Shown one piece after another: positions 16,308 to 25,679 of a stretch of 35,691 nucleotides of DNA. Position numbers and translations under genes: made by a program. The notes below the pieces were generated by a model that did no database searches, was not told where the DNA came from, and saw only the letters and a program-made list of their open reading frames with translations. Positions within the stretch are counted from its first letter, which is position 1; each line of letters begins with the position of its first letter. The stretch lies in assembly GCA_002162755.1 (NCBI GenBank), contig MAAS01000008.1, positions 1-35,691 on the forward strand, in the 5' to 3' direction. Source of the stretch: Gammaproteobacteria bacterium 50_400_T64. GTDB taxonomy: Bacteria; Pseudomonadota; Gammaproteobacteria; Pseudomonadales; Porticoccaceae.

Positions 16308-18941
16308 ATGGGTAAATCACTGGTTATTGTTGAATCACCAGCAAAAGCGAAAACGATTAATAAATACTTGGGTAACGATTTCATCGTTAAATCCAGTGTT
16401 GGCCACGTGCGTGATTTGCCCACGGGTGCATCGAACCGCAAGCCGGCAGATCCCAAAGAGCGGGCCAAGCAGGCTGCCATTACTCGCAAGCTGTCACCGG
16501 CGAAGAAAGTCATTCACAAGCAGAAAAAAGCCAAGCAGCAGCTTATTAACCGTATGGGGATTAACCCCGATAAAGACTGGGCGGCCGATTACCAGATACT
16601 GCCGGGTAAAGAAAAAGTCGTCAGTGAGCTGGTCAAGCTGGCGAAGAATGCTGACACCATCTATCTCGCGACGGATTTGGATCGCGAGGGTGAGGCCATT
16701 GCCTGGCATCTGCAACAAACCATTGGTGGCGATGACAGTCGTTACAAGCGCGTGGTCTTTAACGAAATTACCAAGAAGGCGATTCAGGAAGCCTTTGCCA
16801 AACCGGGTAAGCTCGATACCAATCAGGTTAATGCACAACAGGCGCGCCGCTTCCTCGATAGGGTAGTGGGCTTTATGGTGTCGCCACTGCTCTGGGCCAA
16901 GGTGGCTCGTGGGCTTTCGGCCGGACGCGTACAGTCCGTTGCCGTGAAACTTGTAGTGGAGCGAGAGCGAGAAATTCAGGCTTTTGTGCCCGAAGAGTAC
17001 TGGACTCTACACGCTGATCTGGAAAAGAAGACGGAAGAGCAGGTGCGCTTTGAAGTGCGCAGCCACAATGGCAAGGCTTATCGCCCCGTCGGTGAAGCCG
17101 GCAGTGTCGCCGCCGTTACCGCCCTGCAAAATGCCGAGTTTTTAGTCACCTCGCGTGATGATAAGCCAACCCAAACTAAGCCACCCAAGCCCTTTATTAC
17201 CTCGACCTTGCAACAGGCTGCGAGCACGCGACTTGGCTTTGGCGTGAAGAAAACCATGATGATGGCCCAGCGTTTGTACGAGGCAGGCTACATCACGTAT
17301 ATGCGTACGGATTCAACCAACCTGAGCAAAGATGCGGTGGAAAACTGCCGCGAATTGATTGCCACTCGCTACGGCAAAGACTATTTACCTGAGCAGCCTA
17401 ATGTGTACTCGAGTAAAGCGGGTGCTCAGGAAGCGCACGAAGCGGTGCGACCATCGAATGTCGACATTGGTGTTGCTGATATCCAGGGTGTCGATGAAGA
17501 TGCCGTACGTCTGTATGAAATGATTTGGCAGCAATTTGTTGCCTGTCAGATGGTGCCTGCAAAATTCACTAGTACGAGTGTTGGTGTAACCGCGGGCGAA
17601 TACGGCTTACAGGTGCGCGGCCGCGTGGTGCGTTTTGAAGGCTTCCTACGTGCCATACCGGTACTACGCAATAAAGACGATACTGAGCTACCGGAATATA
17701 CGGTGGGCGAGATTTTAAAAATGCTGGTGCTCGTACCACGCCAGCACTTTACTAAACCGCCCGCCCGTTTCAGTGAAGCCGCATTGGTGCGCGAGCTCGA
17801 AAAAAGAGGCATTGGCCGACCTTCCACTTACGCGGCAATTATTTCCACCATTCAAGATCGCGGTTATGTGCGTTTGGAAACGAAACGTTTTTATGCGGAA
17901 AAAATCGGCGATATTGTTACCAGCCGTCTGAGTGATAATTTCAGTGATCTAATGGATTACGGTTTTACCGCTACGCTTGAAGAGCAGCTCGATGAAATTG
18001 CCGATGGCACTCTCGACTGGAAAGATGTGCTCAATCGTTTTTACGCGGGCTTTAGTGACAAGCTCGAAAAAGCCCAGGCGGAAGAGGGTGGTATGGCACC
18101 GAACGGCGCCACCGAAACCGATATTCCCTGTCCTAAATGTGAGCGCCCGATGATGATTCGCACCGGTAGTACCGGTGTCTTTCTCGGTTGTTCGGGTTAC
18201 GACCTGCCGCCCAAAGAGCGCTGTAAAGAAACGTTGAACCTGGTTGCTGGTGATGAAGCCATTAATGCGGATGAGGACGAAGAAGCCGAATCAAAGCGTT
18301 TGCTGAGTAAGCATCATTGCGATATTTGTGCGACGCAAATGGACAGTTATTTAATCGACGAGACCCGCAAGCTTCATATTTGCGGTAAAAACCCTGATTG
18401 TCCGGGTTACGAAGTAGAGGCTGGAACGTACCGCATAAAAGGCTACGAAGGCCCGCTTATTGAATGTGATAAATGTGGCGCTGATATGCAGTTAAAATCG
18501 GGCCGTTTCGGCAAGTACTTTGGCTGCACGGCGGATGAGTGTAAAAACACCCGTAAATTATTGCGCAGTGGTCAGGCTGCACCACCGAAAATGGACCCGG
18601 TGCCGATGCCTGAATTAGCCTGTGTAAAAGTGGATGACACCTATATTTTACGTGATGGTGCTGCGGGCTTATTTCTTGCCGCGAGCCAGTTTCCTAAAAA
18701 TCGTGAAACGCGGGCGCCTTTGGTCAAAGAGTTATTGCCCCATAAAGATGAAATCGATCCTAAATATACTTTCTTGTTTTCTGCCCCTACGGAAGATCCC
18801 GATGGTAATAAAACGGTGATTCGTTTTGCCCGAAAGACGCAGGAAATTTATGTGCAATCTGAAATTGAAGGCAAGGCCAGTGGCTGGAAAGTATTTTTCC
18901 AAAATGAAAAATGGGTTGTTACGGACAAACGTAAAAAATAA
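16308..18941 (+). CDS. topA: DNA topoisomerase I
   Basis: An 877-residue type IA topoisomerase; E. coli TopA is 865. The Toprim domain starts [18 protein letters not shown] and has [15 protein letters not shown]; the breakage site [14 protein letters not shown] contains the catalytic Tyr331. The C-terminal third has three four-Cys zinc ribbons, beginning [24 protein letters not shown] and [20 protein letters not shown], then a basic tail. It relaxes negative supercoils behind RNA polymerase. It has its own predicted promoter (16225-16253), and a small conserved gene follows 37 bases later. Confidence 0.97.
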   Translation: MGKSLVIVESPAKAKTINKYLGNDFIVKSSVGHVRDLPTGASNRKPADPKERAKQAAITRKLSPAKKVIHKQKKAKQQLINRMGINPDKDWAADYQILPGKEKVVSELVKLAKNADTIYLATDLDREGEAIAWHLQQTIGGDDSRYKRVVFNEITKKAIQEAFAKPGKLDTNQVNAQQARRFLDRVVGFMVSPLLWAKVARGLSAGRVQSVAVKLVVEREREIQAFVPEEYWTLHADLEKKTEEQVRFEVRSHNGKAYRPVGEAGSVAAVTALQNAEFLVTSRDDKPTQTKPPKPFITSTLQQAASTRLGFGVKKTMMMAQRLYEAGYITYMRTDSTNLSKDAVENCRELIATRYGKDYLPEQPNVYSSKAGAQEAHEAVRPSNVDIGVADIQGVDEDAVRLYEMIWQQFVACQMVPAKFTSTSVGVTAGEYGLQVRGRVVRFEGFLRAIPVLRNKDDTELPEYTVGEILKMLVLVPRQHFTKPPARFSEAALVRELEKRGIGRPSTYAAIISTIQDRGYVRLETKRFYAEKIGDIVTSRLSDNFSDLMDYGFTATLEEQLDEIADGTLDWKDVLNRFYAGFSDKLEKAQAEEGGMAPNGATETDIPCPKCERPMMIRTGSTGVFLGCSGYDLPPKERCKETLNLVAGDEAINADEDEEAESKRLLSKHHCDICATQMDSYLIDETRKLHICGKNPDCPGYEVEAGTYRIKGYEGPLIECDKCGADMQLKSGRFGKYFGCTADECKNTRKLLRSGQAAPPKMDPVPMPELACVKVDDTYILRDGAAGLFLAASQFPKNRETRAPLVKELLPHKDEIDPKYTFLFSAPTEDPDGNKTVIRFARKTQEIYVQSEIEGKASGWKVFFQNEKWVVTDKRKK

Positions 18942-18978
18942 ATACGGATTTAATTGTTTACCAATAGAGTGAGTAGCG

Positions 18979-19479
18979 GTGTTATATCTGCGTTTAGTTA
19001 ATCAGCATTTATCCTCTGCTCGCTTACTATTGGCTGAGCTTTCCGGTCATGACAACCCTTCAGTATCATTACAGCGAGCCTTAGAGCAAGGTGTCCAGCA
19101 CCTGCTAAATAGTGCTTATCTTTGCCAGTTGAGAGCGATTGCCGATAATTATCACTGCTCAGATGTTGCCACCTTGAGTGATATACAGGCTTTACTGGCG
19201 GCGCTTGCCGTTAATGATAGCCCCGCTCCCGAAGCCGCTGAAATTCTGGCTTTATCGAATGAATCCTGGCTCGGTGAAATGTTAAATGCCTGGCGGCAGC
19301 TTTGCCTGCCCATGCCGGTACAGACGTTCACTGCATCAGATGCAACAGTGAGTCAGTCAGAGATCAGCGTACGGGAGGATATTCGAGCGTTAAGCGTTGA
19401 TGCTGAAAAACTCGGGTGTTGGCTGGAGGCTCTTGATGAGCTAACACAGCGTCATAATGAAATGATGACGGAGTATTAA
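18979..19479 (+). CDS. Conserved hypothetical downstream of topA (DUF6586-like)
   Basis: A 166-residue, mostly helical soluble protein starting at a GTG (LYLRLVNQHLSSARLLLAEL). A second helical block is ALEQGVQHLLNSAYLCQLRA, and a conserved-looking NESWLGEMLNAWRQLCLP lies near 94-111. Pseudomonas has a similarly sized unknown gene after topA, annotated as DUF6586; I believe this is the same family but could not align it. It probably belongs to the topA transcript (37-base gap). Function unknown. It converges on the next gene with 29 bases between and no clear terminator. Confidence 0.7.
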   Translation: MLYLRLVNQHLSSARLLLAELSGHDNPSVSLQRALEQGVQHLLNSAYLCQLRAIADNYHCSDVATLSDIQALLAALAVNDSPAPEAAEILALSNESWLGEMLNAWRQLCLPMPVQTFTASDATVSQSEISVREDIRALSVDAEKLGCWLEALDELTQRHNEMMTEY

Positions 19480-19508
19480 CCGGCTGCTGCATTTCTACTG
19501 TTTTTAAG

Positions 19509-20018
19509 TCAGGATGAAAGTTTTAAGTAGGGATGAAAGTTCATCTGGCCACCGCCGATGTTCGCCCGCATCCGCTCTTCAAAAAGTTGTTCGTCGGCAT
19601 TACGTAAACGTCTCGTGACTTCTCTGCCGAGATTCATCTGCAGTAAGGTGAATTGCTCAAGATCCTGATGGTAAATTTTAAATAAATCACTTGCGGTGAT
19701 TTCGATAAGTTCGGTGTCTTCGGTGCTAATGATAGAGGCACTGCGCGGGAAAAAATCGAATAGTGCCATCTCGCCAATACAGTCACCCTGCGTTAATTGT
19801 TTGAGTAAATATTGCTGGCCCTCCCAGTCTTTAATGACAGACATGCGACCGTTTTCAATGATATATATTGATGTGCCTTTATCACCCTCGTGAAATAAAT
19901 AATCACCGTGCCGTATTTTTATAGGGGGTGCTTGTTCAATTAATTGAATAATAATGTCTTTTCGAATAGCACCGAAGACAGGTGTTTGCATGAGTAAATT
20001 AATTCGCTGCTCATCCAT
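19509..20018 (-). CDS. Stand-alone cyclic nucleotide-binding domain protein
   Basis: A 169-residue protein with one cNMP-binding beta-barrel (about 15-120): GDYLFHEGDKGTSIYIIENG at 38-57 and the phosphate-binding cassette GDCIGEMALFDFFPRSASI at 78-96, with the key Glu83 and Arg92. Instead of the Crp helix-turn-helix, the C-terminus is a helix (QMNLGREVTRRLRNADEQLF) and a short tail, so it is unlikely to bind DNA. Such single-domain proteins usually act as cAMP/cGMP-responsive partners of other proteins. A small GGATGAAAGTT repeat spans the last codons and stop. No functional neighbour is visible. Confidence 0.87.
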   Translation of the reverse strand: MDEQRINLLMQTPVFGAIRKDIIIQLIEQAPPIKIRHGDYLFHEGDKGTSIYIIENGRMSVIKDWEGQQYLLKQLTQGDCIGEMALFDFFPRSASIISTEDTELIEITASDLFKIYHQDLEQFTLLQMNLGREVTRRLRNADEQLFEERMRANIGGGQMNFHPYLKLSS

Positions 20019-20451
20019 CAGAGTTTTCTCCGGTTGGTATTTGGCGTTTTGAAAAAGACGACTTATTTATAGCTCACAAGCACAGTGTACGCCTGTGTTG
20101 GGGGTGTCTTTAATGGCAATGTCATACTGTTTTAGGGGCCGTCCTGGAAAATCAGCCCATAGGACGTTTAACTTATTGTTTTAACTGAGCTAATTGTGCC
20201 TGTGGCCCTGTTTTGTTAAATCGCCACTTACGCTCTTTTAACCCGCTCTTTCTTATTCTGCCTTTGATAATACATATTTGGTGTCATCTGGAGCAGCCCA
20301 TTTTTATATCCCCGCGTGTATTGGGTTCTTATCAAGGGGAGTAGGGCAATAGGTCGCCAAGCGGAATTGAAGATAAATTGCTTTTGCTAGGGCAGGGCGT
20401 ATTAATTCTCTTTGGCGGATCCTGAATATTTGGATTTTGAGGGGTTTGGTT
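20019..20451. other. Gene-less region with possible transposase relic
   Basis: About 430 bases with no intact gene. On the minus strand, one frame ending at about 20173 reads KGRIRKSGLKERKWRFNKTG then PQAQLAQLKQ and a stop; an adjacent frame just upstream reads NGLLQMTPNMYYQRQNKKER. Basic frames broken by a shift look like the degraded C-terminus of a transposase, but I cannot name the family. A six-base inverted repeat CGTCCT/AGGACG (20140-20145, 20161-20166) lies just beyond. The region also contains the promoter of the cNMP-binding gene. Confidence 0.3.
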
Positions 20452-22500
20452 TTATATTTTATGCCGTTTCATATCGCGAATAATAAAGCGTGCGGGGTTG
20501 AGGGCGGTGATTAACGCCTGTTCAAGAGGTGGTGGCTCGCCATTGATTTGGCTGGCCAATAGTTCGGCGCCTAGGGGAGCATAACTTAGGCCGCGGGAGC
20601 CAAGGCCGCAGTGAACATAAAGCCCCGGCCAATACTGCCCCGGTATGGGAATATCGGAGCTGGCATCGCGGCGCAGGTCAGAATAATCTCCAAGAAAAGC
20701 AGCGTAGTTGGGCGCGGCTCCAACAATGGGTAAATAATCTAGCGTGGTGCAGCGCAGGGCGGCGCGGCCGTCGAGTTGATCGGCGCTGGGTATTTGCAGG
20801 GCAGTGGGCAGGCCCGCAACACTTTGTTCCAGTAGATCGATATTATGCTGATGATCCTCAAGGCGAAGGTCAAGACTGCTGTTGTTCAGGTTGTAGCTGG
20901 CGCCAAAGGTGTGGAAGGAGTTCTCGGCTGGGGCAATATAACCCGCACCGCAAAGCACCGTTTTTAATTGTGGCGTATTTGCGAGATGACTATTAGCCGG
21001 GGCAATGGATATCTGCCCGCGAATGGATTTAATCGGTAGGTGATTACTTTGGCTAAATTGCCCCGTCGATGTGCTGGTGGCGAGCACTATTGTGTCGGCA
21101 GTCGCAAAGTCCTCTTTGTCTTCGCTACTTAATTGCCAGTTTGCCTTGGCACTGTCGTAAGACAGGTCTGTAATATCGGCCTGTTCTACACTGATTAACG
21201 GGTGTTCGACCAAGTCGCGACAAACACGGGGCGGGTTAATCCAGCCCAGTTGTGGGTAGTAAAGGCCGATGTCAGCATCTAGCGGCAGGCCGGAAATTTT
21301 TTCTATTTCGTTTTTATTGAGTTCTTGAATAAACTCACTTTGCTGTTTGAAATGTTCCGCAATTTTTTTAAAAGCCGCTATTTCTTTTTCGCTTTCTGGT
21401 AAAACCAGAACACCACACTGTTGGCCGAAGGGTGTTTGCTGCTCGGGCGCTTGCCAGTAGCGCTGGTAATAGCGGCTAGCAAATTGAATAGCCGATAAAT
21501 TAATGCGACTGAGGGCGGAAGACTGGGGCGATAATTTGGGATAGACAATGCCCTGGGGGTTGCCCGATCCTTCGTTGGCAAGAGTGTTGTGTCGTTCGTA
21601 CAAAGTGATCCGCCAACCCCGTTGCGCCAGTGCCGCTGCCGTGGTGCAACCCGCGATGCCGCCGCCAATAATAGCAGCGTGTCGAGAGTGGGAGTGATGG
21701 GGTGAAGCGCTGATATGCCAGGGGACAGGGTGGTGAGCTTTACGTTTATGCTGAGTAGCGGTCTGTGTCGTCGTTGTGTCGGCTATTTCAGTTGCCGGTT
21801 CGCGCCACTGGCCGAATAAAACGCGGTGTTTTTCATCGCCGGTTTGTGTGTCTTTAAATTCAAAGCCACTACTTTTAAATTGTTTTTGTGTCGACTCGTC
21901 CGTCTTTAAACTGACCAAGGTACTGCTGGCATTGCTGAGGTGTTTAATGTGTTCGCAGAATACTTCAGACACGCTGTTTTGGATAAACCAGGCATCCACA
22001 GTAACGCTTTTAATCGCATTTGTACTGGGATGTAAGCTGGGTCGTAATTGCGTCAGGGCTTCATCCGGATTGGCATCGGCATCAACAAATATTAATGTTA
22101 AACAAATACGCTGCTCCGCAAAAAACAGGCGATGAAAGCCAGGGCTTAGCAGGGGGTAGTTTTCAATAAGCTGGCTTGCTAACACACTTGTTTGCGATGC
22201 TTGCTGTAAGACATGATTGAGATCCGACTTGCAGAGGGGAGCTGTTTCCAGAGCAATAAAATGCAGTTTGGCTGTAGCGGGTGCACATTGCAGCCAAAGT
22301 TCTGCGGCGGCTAAAAAATTCTGGCCTGCGGTAAAATGGGTGTCAGCAATGACAAAGCTACTGTTTGCTTGTGGGTCGAGCACTTGCCAGCGCTGGCGTA
22401 ATTTACTGCCCTCGATTAGCGGATTTTCGCCAGTTTCTATTTTGGCATAGTGGCGCTCGCTCGATGGGCTTGAGGGGATTTCTGCTAGTTTCTTGCTCAT
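20452..22500 (-). CDS. mnmC: MnmC-like tRNA 5-carboxymethylaminomethyl-2-thiouridine oxidoreductase with degenerate methyltransferase half
   Basis: A 682-residue protein with the two-domain MnmC layout. The C-terminal FAD domain is well kept: AAIIGGGIAGCTTAAALAQR (275-294), LANEGSGNPQGIVYPKLSPQ, CGVLVLP, DGRAALRCTTLDYLPIVGAA, and GLGSRGLSYAPLGAELLAS. This half removes the carboxymethyl group from cmnm5s2U34 of tRNA. The N-terminal half should be the SAM methyltransferase, but its ESGFGTGLNF SAM loop reads ADTHFTAGQNF (52-62) and the LDGFAPAKNP catalytic loop is gone (VDAWFIQNSVSEV, 168-180). A spacer rich in Thr/Gln/His (240-272) links the halves. It overlaps the LysR gene by ATGA, so the two are coupled. 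MnmC identity is sure; loss of the methyl step is inferred. Confidence 0.9.
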   Translation of the reverse strand: MSKKLAEIPSSPSSERHYAKIETGENPLIEGSKLRQRWQVLDPQANSSFVIADTHFTAGQNFLAAAELWLQCAPATAKLHFIALETAPLCKSDLNHVLQQASQTSVLASQLIENYPLLSPGFHRLFFAEQRICLTLIFVDADANPDEALTQLRPSLHPSTNAIKSVTVDAWFIQNSVSEVFCEHIKHLSNASSTLVSLKTDESTQKQFKSSGFEFKDTQTGDEKHRVLFGQWREPATEIADTTTTQTATQHKRKAHHPVPWHISASPHHSHSRHAAIIGGGIAGCTTAAALAQRGWRITLYERHNTLANEGSGNPQGIVYPKLSPQSSALSRINLSAIQFASRYYQRYWQAPEQQTPFGQQCGVLVLPESEKEIAAFKKIAEHFKQQSEFIQELNKNEIEKISGLPLDADIGLYYPQLGWINPPRVCRDLVEHPLISVEQADITDLSYDSAKANWQLSSEDKEDFATADTIVLATSTSTGQFSQSNHLPIKSIRGQISIAPANSHLANTPQLKTVLCGAGYIAPAENSFHTFGASYNLNNSSLDLRLEDHQHNIDLLEQSVAGLPTALQIPSADQLDGRAALRCTTLDYLPIVGAAPNYAAFLGDYSDLRRDASSDIPIPGQYWPGLYVHCGLGSRGLSYAPLGAELLASQINGEPPPLEQALITALNPARFIIRDMKRHKI

Positions 22501-23390
22501 TGGGTATTACTTTTAACGGACGTACTGGAGTTGCAAAGGAGTTGAATAAAAGCCTCGGCCGCATTCGACAGGCTACGATTTTGGTGGTGAATGTAGCCCA
22601 GCGTACGCTCGAGAGCGAGGCCTTTACAGTTGAGCTGGCGCAGGGTGTCATCAATCATAATCGCGGGCAGCATGCTCCAGCCGAGGCCGACGGAGACCAT
22701 CATTTTAATGGTTTCAAGATAATTGGTAGCAATGCTGGTTGTGAGCTTGCAGTCACGTTGGTCAAAAAACTGTTTGATTTTACGCCCGGTGTAGGTCGAC
22801 AGGTCGGGCAGAATGGCGGGGTAGTTACTGAGGTCGTCGACCTCGAGTTTGGCGACGTGAGTCAGCGGGTGGTCGGGGGCGACCACCAGTCGTAGATGAT
22901 CCTGCCACAGGGGGAAGGCCTGCAAACTGGGGTGTTGCTCCGGAGCCAGGGTTATCACTGCTATTTCAAAACGCCCCTGGCGTACCGCTTCATAAGCGGT
23001 TTCCGACTCCATAAAGTCGATGTCGACTCTCACCTTTGGGTGGCGGGTGGAGAAGTCTTTTAACACTGACGGTAGGCGATGAAGGCCGATATGGTGGCTG
23101 ATGGCCAGGCGTAAATTACCTGCCACAGCCCCTGACAAATCACGAATACTTTGGCGGGCTTCCTCAACGCTGAGCAAAATATTGCGCGCCTGAGGTAGCA
23201 GCGCTGTGCCCGCTTCAGTGAGGCTGACGTTGCGGGCAATGCGATCAAATAGGCGGCAGTCGAGTTGTTGTTCGAGCTGAGCAATGCGTTTGCTGACGGC
23301 GGGCTGTGTTAAATGGACTCGTTCCGCGGCGACCGAGAATGAGCCGCTCTCAACGACGGCAATAAAGGCTTCAAGAAGCTGTGTGTCCAC
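22497..23390 (-). CDS. LysR-family transcriptional regulator
   Basis: A 297-residue LysR regulator starting at a GTG at 23390. The winged helix at about 1-60 reads MDTQLLEAFIAVVESGSFSV then AAERVHLTQPAVSKRIAQLE, followed by LFDRIARNVSLTEAG. Residues 90-290 are the periplasmic-binding-like effector domain (LRLAISHHIGLHRLPSVL; LVVAPDHPLTHVAKLEVDDL; MVSVGLGWSMLPAIM). It is divergent from leuC across about 130 bases containing dyads of LysR type, so it likely controls leuCD and itself. A LysR gene beside leuC is also seen in Pseudomonas. It is unusual that mnmC follows it with a four-base overlap. The effector is unknown; a leucine-pathway intermediate would fit. Confidence 0.92.
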   Translation of the reverse strand: MDTQLLEAFIAVVESGSFSVAAERVHLTQPAVSKRIAQLEQQLDCRLFDRIARNVSLTEAGTALLPQARNILLSVEEARQSIRDLSGAVAGNLRLAISHHIGLHRLPSVLKDFSTRHPKVRVDIDFMESETAYEAVRQGRFEIAVITLAPEQHPSLQAFPLWQDHLRLVVAPDHPLTHVAKLEVDDLSNYPAILPDLSTYTGRKIKQFFDQRDCKLTTSIATNYLETIKMMVSVGLGWSMLPAIMIDDTLRQLNCKGLALERTLGYIHHQNRSLSNAAEAFIQLLCNSSTSVKSNTQ

Positions 23391-23425
23391 GCTAGTCCCT
23401 CGTCAAATGATGCTTTGATCTCGTA

Positions 23426-23477
23426 TTCCAACTTGGAATCCAAATAATGAAAATTATAAATTTGTTTTATTTGGATT
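23426..23477. promoter_or_regulatory. Probable LysR operator region of leuC
   Basis: TTCCAA-C-TTGGAA (23426-23438) is a perfect 13-base dyad of the T-N11-A form bound by LysR proteins. It partly overlaps the left arm of a second perfect dyad: AATCCAAATAA (23437-23447) and TTATTTGGATT (23467-23477), whose arm centres are 30 bases apart, about three helical turns. The block lies between the divergent LysR and leuC starts. Confidence 0.65.
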
Positions 23478-23519
23478 GCGACTCTAAAATTCACCCATCG
23501 CTAACATTTGGAGAGAACA

Positions 23520-24956
23520 ATGGCTGGCCTTACCTTATACGACAAACTCTGGAATTCACATTTGGTCAAACAGCGCGACGATGGTTCGGCGCTACTGTAT
23601 ATCGATCGGCATTTACTGCACGAAGTGACCTCGCCTCAGGCCTTTGAAGGCCTGCGCATCGCCGGTCGAAAGCCCTGGCGCATTGACGCCAACCTCGCGA
23701 CTGCTGACCACAATGTGCCGACCACAACGGCTGAACGTGCCGGTGGCATTGCCGGGATAGCCGATAAGGTGGCGCGCATACAAGTGCAAACCCTCGACGA
23801 TAACTGCGAGGCCTTTGGCATTAGGGAATTCAAAATGAATGATGCCGGTCAGGGCATCGTCCATGTCATTGGCCCGGAGCAGGGCGCGACTCTGCCGGGT
23901 ATGACCGTGGTTTGCGGTGATTCCCATACGGCGACTCACGGTGCTCTCGGTGCACTGGCCCACGGTATCGGCACTTCTGAGGTCGAGCACGTTCTGGCCA
24001 GCCAGTGTCTGGTGGCGAAGAGAATGAAGAATATGCTGGTGCGCGTTGATGGCGAGCTGGGTGTTGGTGTTACCGCCAAAGACGTTGTGTTGGCGGTGAT
24101 TGCTCGTTTGGGTACGGCTGGCGGCACAGGCTATGCCATTGAATTTGGCGGTGAGGTCTTCCGCAACATGTCGATGGAAGGGCGTATGACCGTGTGTAAC
24201 ATGGCCATTGAAGCCGGTGCCCGGGTGGGTATGGTCGGCGTCGATGACATCACCATTGAATATGTTAAAGGCCGTAAGTTCGCCCCCTCCGGTGATTTAT
24301 GGCAGCAAGCAGTGGCTAATTGGCAGACGCTGCACAGTGATGACGATGCAGAGTTTGATGCTGTTGTTGAATTTCAGGGTGGAGATATTCTGCCTCAGGT
24401 GAGCTGGGGGACGTCTCCCGAAATGGTCTTGCCTGTCGATGCTGTGGTGCCAGACCCCGAGCAAATGGACGACCCCGTCAAGCGTGAGGGTGCGGCCCGT
24501 GCTTTGAGCTATATGGATTTGAAAGCGGGCCAGAAGCTCACCGACATTAAGGTCGATCGCGTCTTTATTGGCTCCTGCACTAACTCTCGCATTGAAGACC
24601 TGCGTGCAGCCGCCGCCGTAGCGAAGGGCCGCAAGGTCGCCGCCAATGTTAAGCAGGTGTTGATTGTGCCCGGCTCGCAGGCGGTTAAGGCGCAGGCAGA
24701 AGCTGAGCAGCTCGACAAGATCTTTATCGATGCCGGTATGGAATGGCGCGAGCCGGGTTGCTCGATGTGTCTGGCGATGAATGCCGATAAATTGGGTGCC
24801 GGTGAGCACTGTGCGTCGACCTCGAATCGCAACTTCGAAGGGCGCCAGGGCAATGGCGGTAGAACCCACCTGGTGAGCCCGGCTATGGCTGCGGCTGCGG
24901 CGGTAGTGGGGCATTTCGTGGATGTGCGTGAATTAATGTCGACTGAGACAGCCTGA
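23520..24956 (+). CDS. leuC: 3-isopropylmalate dehydratase large subunit
   Basis: The ATG at 23520 is chosen because GGAG lies seven bases before it; the open frame extends four codons further to a TTG. The 478-residue aconitase-family protein starts [20 protein letters not shown]. It has [20 protein letters not shown] and the three Fe-S ligands in GSCTNSR (Cys353) and CSMCLAMN (Cys414, Cys417). With LeuD it isomerises 2- to 3-isopropylmalate in leucine synthesis. leuD follows six bases later, in one operon. Regulation by the divergent LysR protein is likely. Confidence 0.97.
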   Translation: MAGLTLYDKLWNSHLVKQRDDGSALLYIDRHLLHEVTSPQAFEGLRIAGRKPWRIDANLATADHNVPTTTAERAGGIAGIADKVARIQVQTLDDNCEAFGIREFKMNDAGQGIVHVIGPEQGATLPGMTVVCGDSHTATHGALGALAHGIGTSEVEHVLASQCLVAKRMKNMLVRVDGELGVGVTAKDVVLAVIARLGTAGGTGYAIEFGGEVFRNMSMEGRMTVCNMAIEAGARVGMVGVDDITIEYVKGRKFAPSGDLWQQAVANWQTLHSDDDAEFDAVVEFQGGDILPQVSWGTSPEMVLPVDAVVPDPEQMDDPVKREGAARALSYMDLKAGQKLTDIKVDRVFIGSCTNSRIEDLRAAAAVAKGRKVAANVKQVLIVPGSQAVKAQAEAEQLDKIFIDAGMEWREPGCSMCLAMNADKLGAGEHCASTSNRNFEGRQGNGGRTHLVSPAMAAAAAVVGHFVDVRELMSTETA

Positions 24957-24962
24957 GGACGA

Positions 24963-25610
24963 ATGATGAAAAGTTTTAAGCAGCATACTGGCCTCGTGGC
25001 CCCGATGGATCGCGCCAATGTCGATACCGACATGATTATCCCCAAGCAGTTCTTGAAATCGATCAAGCGCAGTGGCTTTGGCCCCAATTTGTTTGATGAA
25101 TTGCGTTACATGGACGAAGGCTTGCCCGATCAGGACAACAGCCAGCGGCCTTTGAATGTGGATTTCCCCCTCAACTGGCCCCGTTACAAGGGTGCGTCAA
25201 TTTTGCTGGCGCGGGAGAATTTTGGTTGCGGCTCCAGCCGTGAACACGCGCCATGGGCGCTGGACGACTACGGTTTCCGTGTTGTTATCGCCTCTAGCTT
25301 CGCTGATATTTTCTACAATAATTGCTTTAAGAATGGCTTGTTACCCATTGTTTTATCGAAAGATATTGTTGAAAGTATTTTTCTTGCCGTGGATGCCAAT
25401 GAAGGCTACGAGCTGCTGGTCAATCTCGAGCAACAAAGTATCACTCTTCCCGACGGCACCAGCCTTAGCTTCGAGATAGACGTCTTTTACAAGCAATGCC
25501 TGCTCGAGGGTCTCGATGAGATTGGCCTGACCTTGCAGGATGCGCAAACCATCAGCACGTTTGAGCAGCAGTGGCGTAAAGATAGCCCCTGGTTATTCGA
25601 TACCCTGTAG
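24963..25610 (+). CDS. leuD: 3-isopropylmalate dehydratase small subunit
   Basis: A 215-residue swivel-domain subunit, the usual LeuD length in gammaproteobacteria. Motifs are [20 protein letters not shown] near the start, [19 protein letters not shown] in the middle, and [20 protein letters not shown]. It completes the isopropylmalate isomerase with LeuC. It begins six bases after leuC with AGGA before the ATG. In Pseudomonas leuB lies between leuD and asd; here asd follows after only 69 bases, so leuB is not in this locus. Confidence 0.97.
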   Translation: MMKSFKQHTGLVAPMDRANVDTDMIIPKQFLKSIKRSGFGPNLFDELRYMDEGLPDQDNSQRPLNVDFPLNWPRYKGASILLARENFGCGSSREHAPWALDDYGFRVVIASSFADIFYNNCFKNGLLPIVLSKDIVESIFLAVDANEGYELLVNLEQQSITLPDGTSLSFEIDVFYKQCLLEGLDEIGLTLQDAQTISTFEQQWRKDSPWLFDTL

Positions 25611-25679
25611 TTTTTTCCTCTAAATAGATTTAAGTTATTATTGTAACTGTTTGTTAATTAAAGTTTTGGTAGTGTAAAT

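Noticed and set aside
24297-25087. Long minus-strand frames opposite leuC/leuD
   Set aside because: Both lie antisense to strongly conserved enzyme genes and have no recognisable domain.
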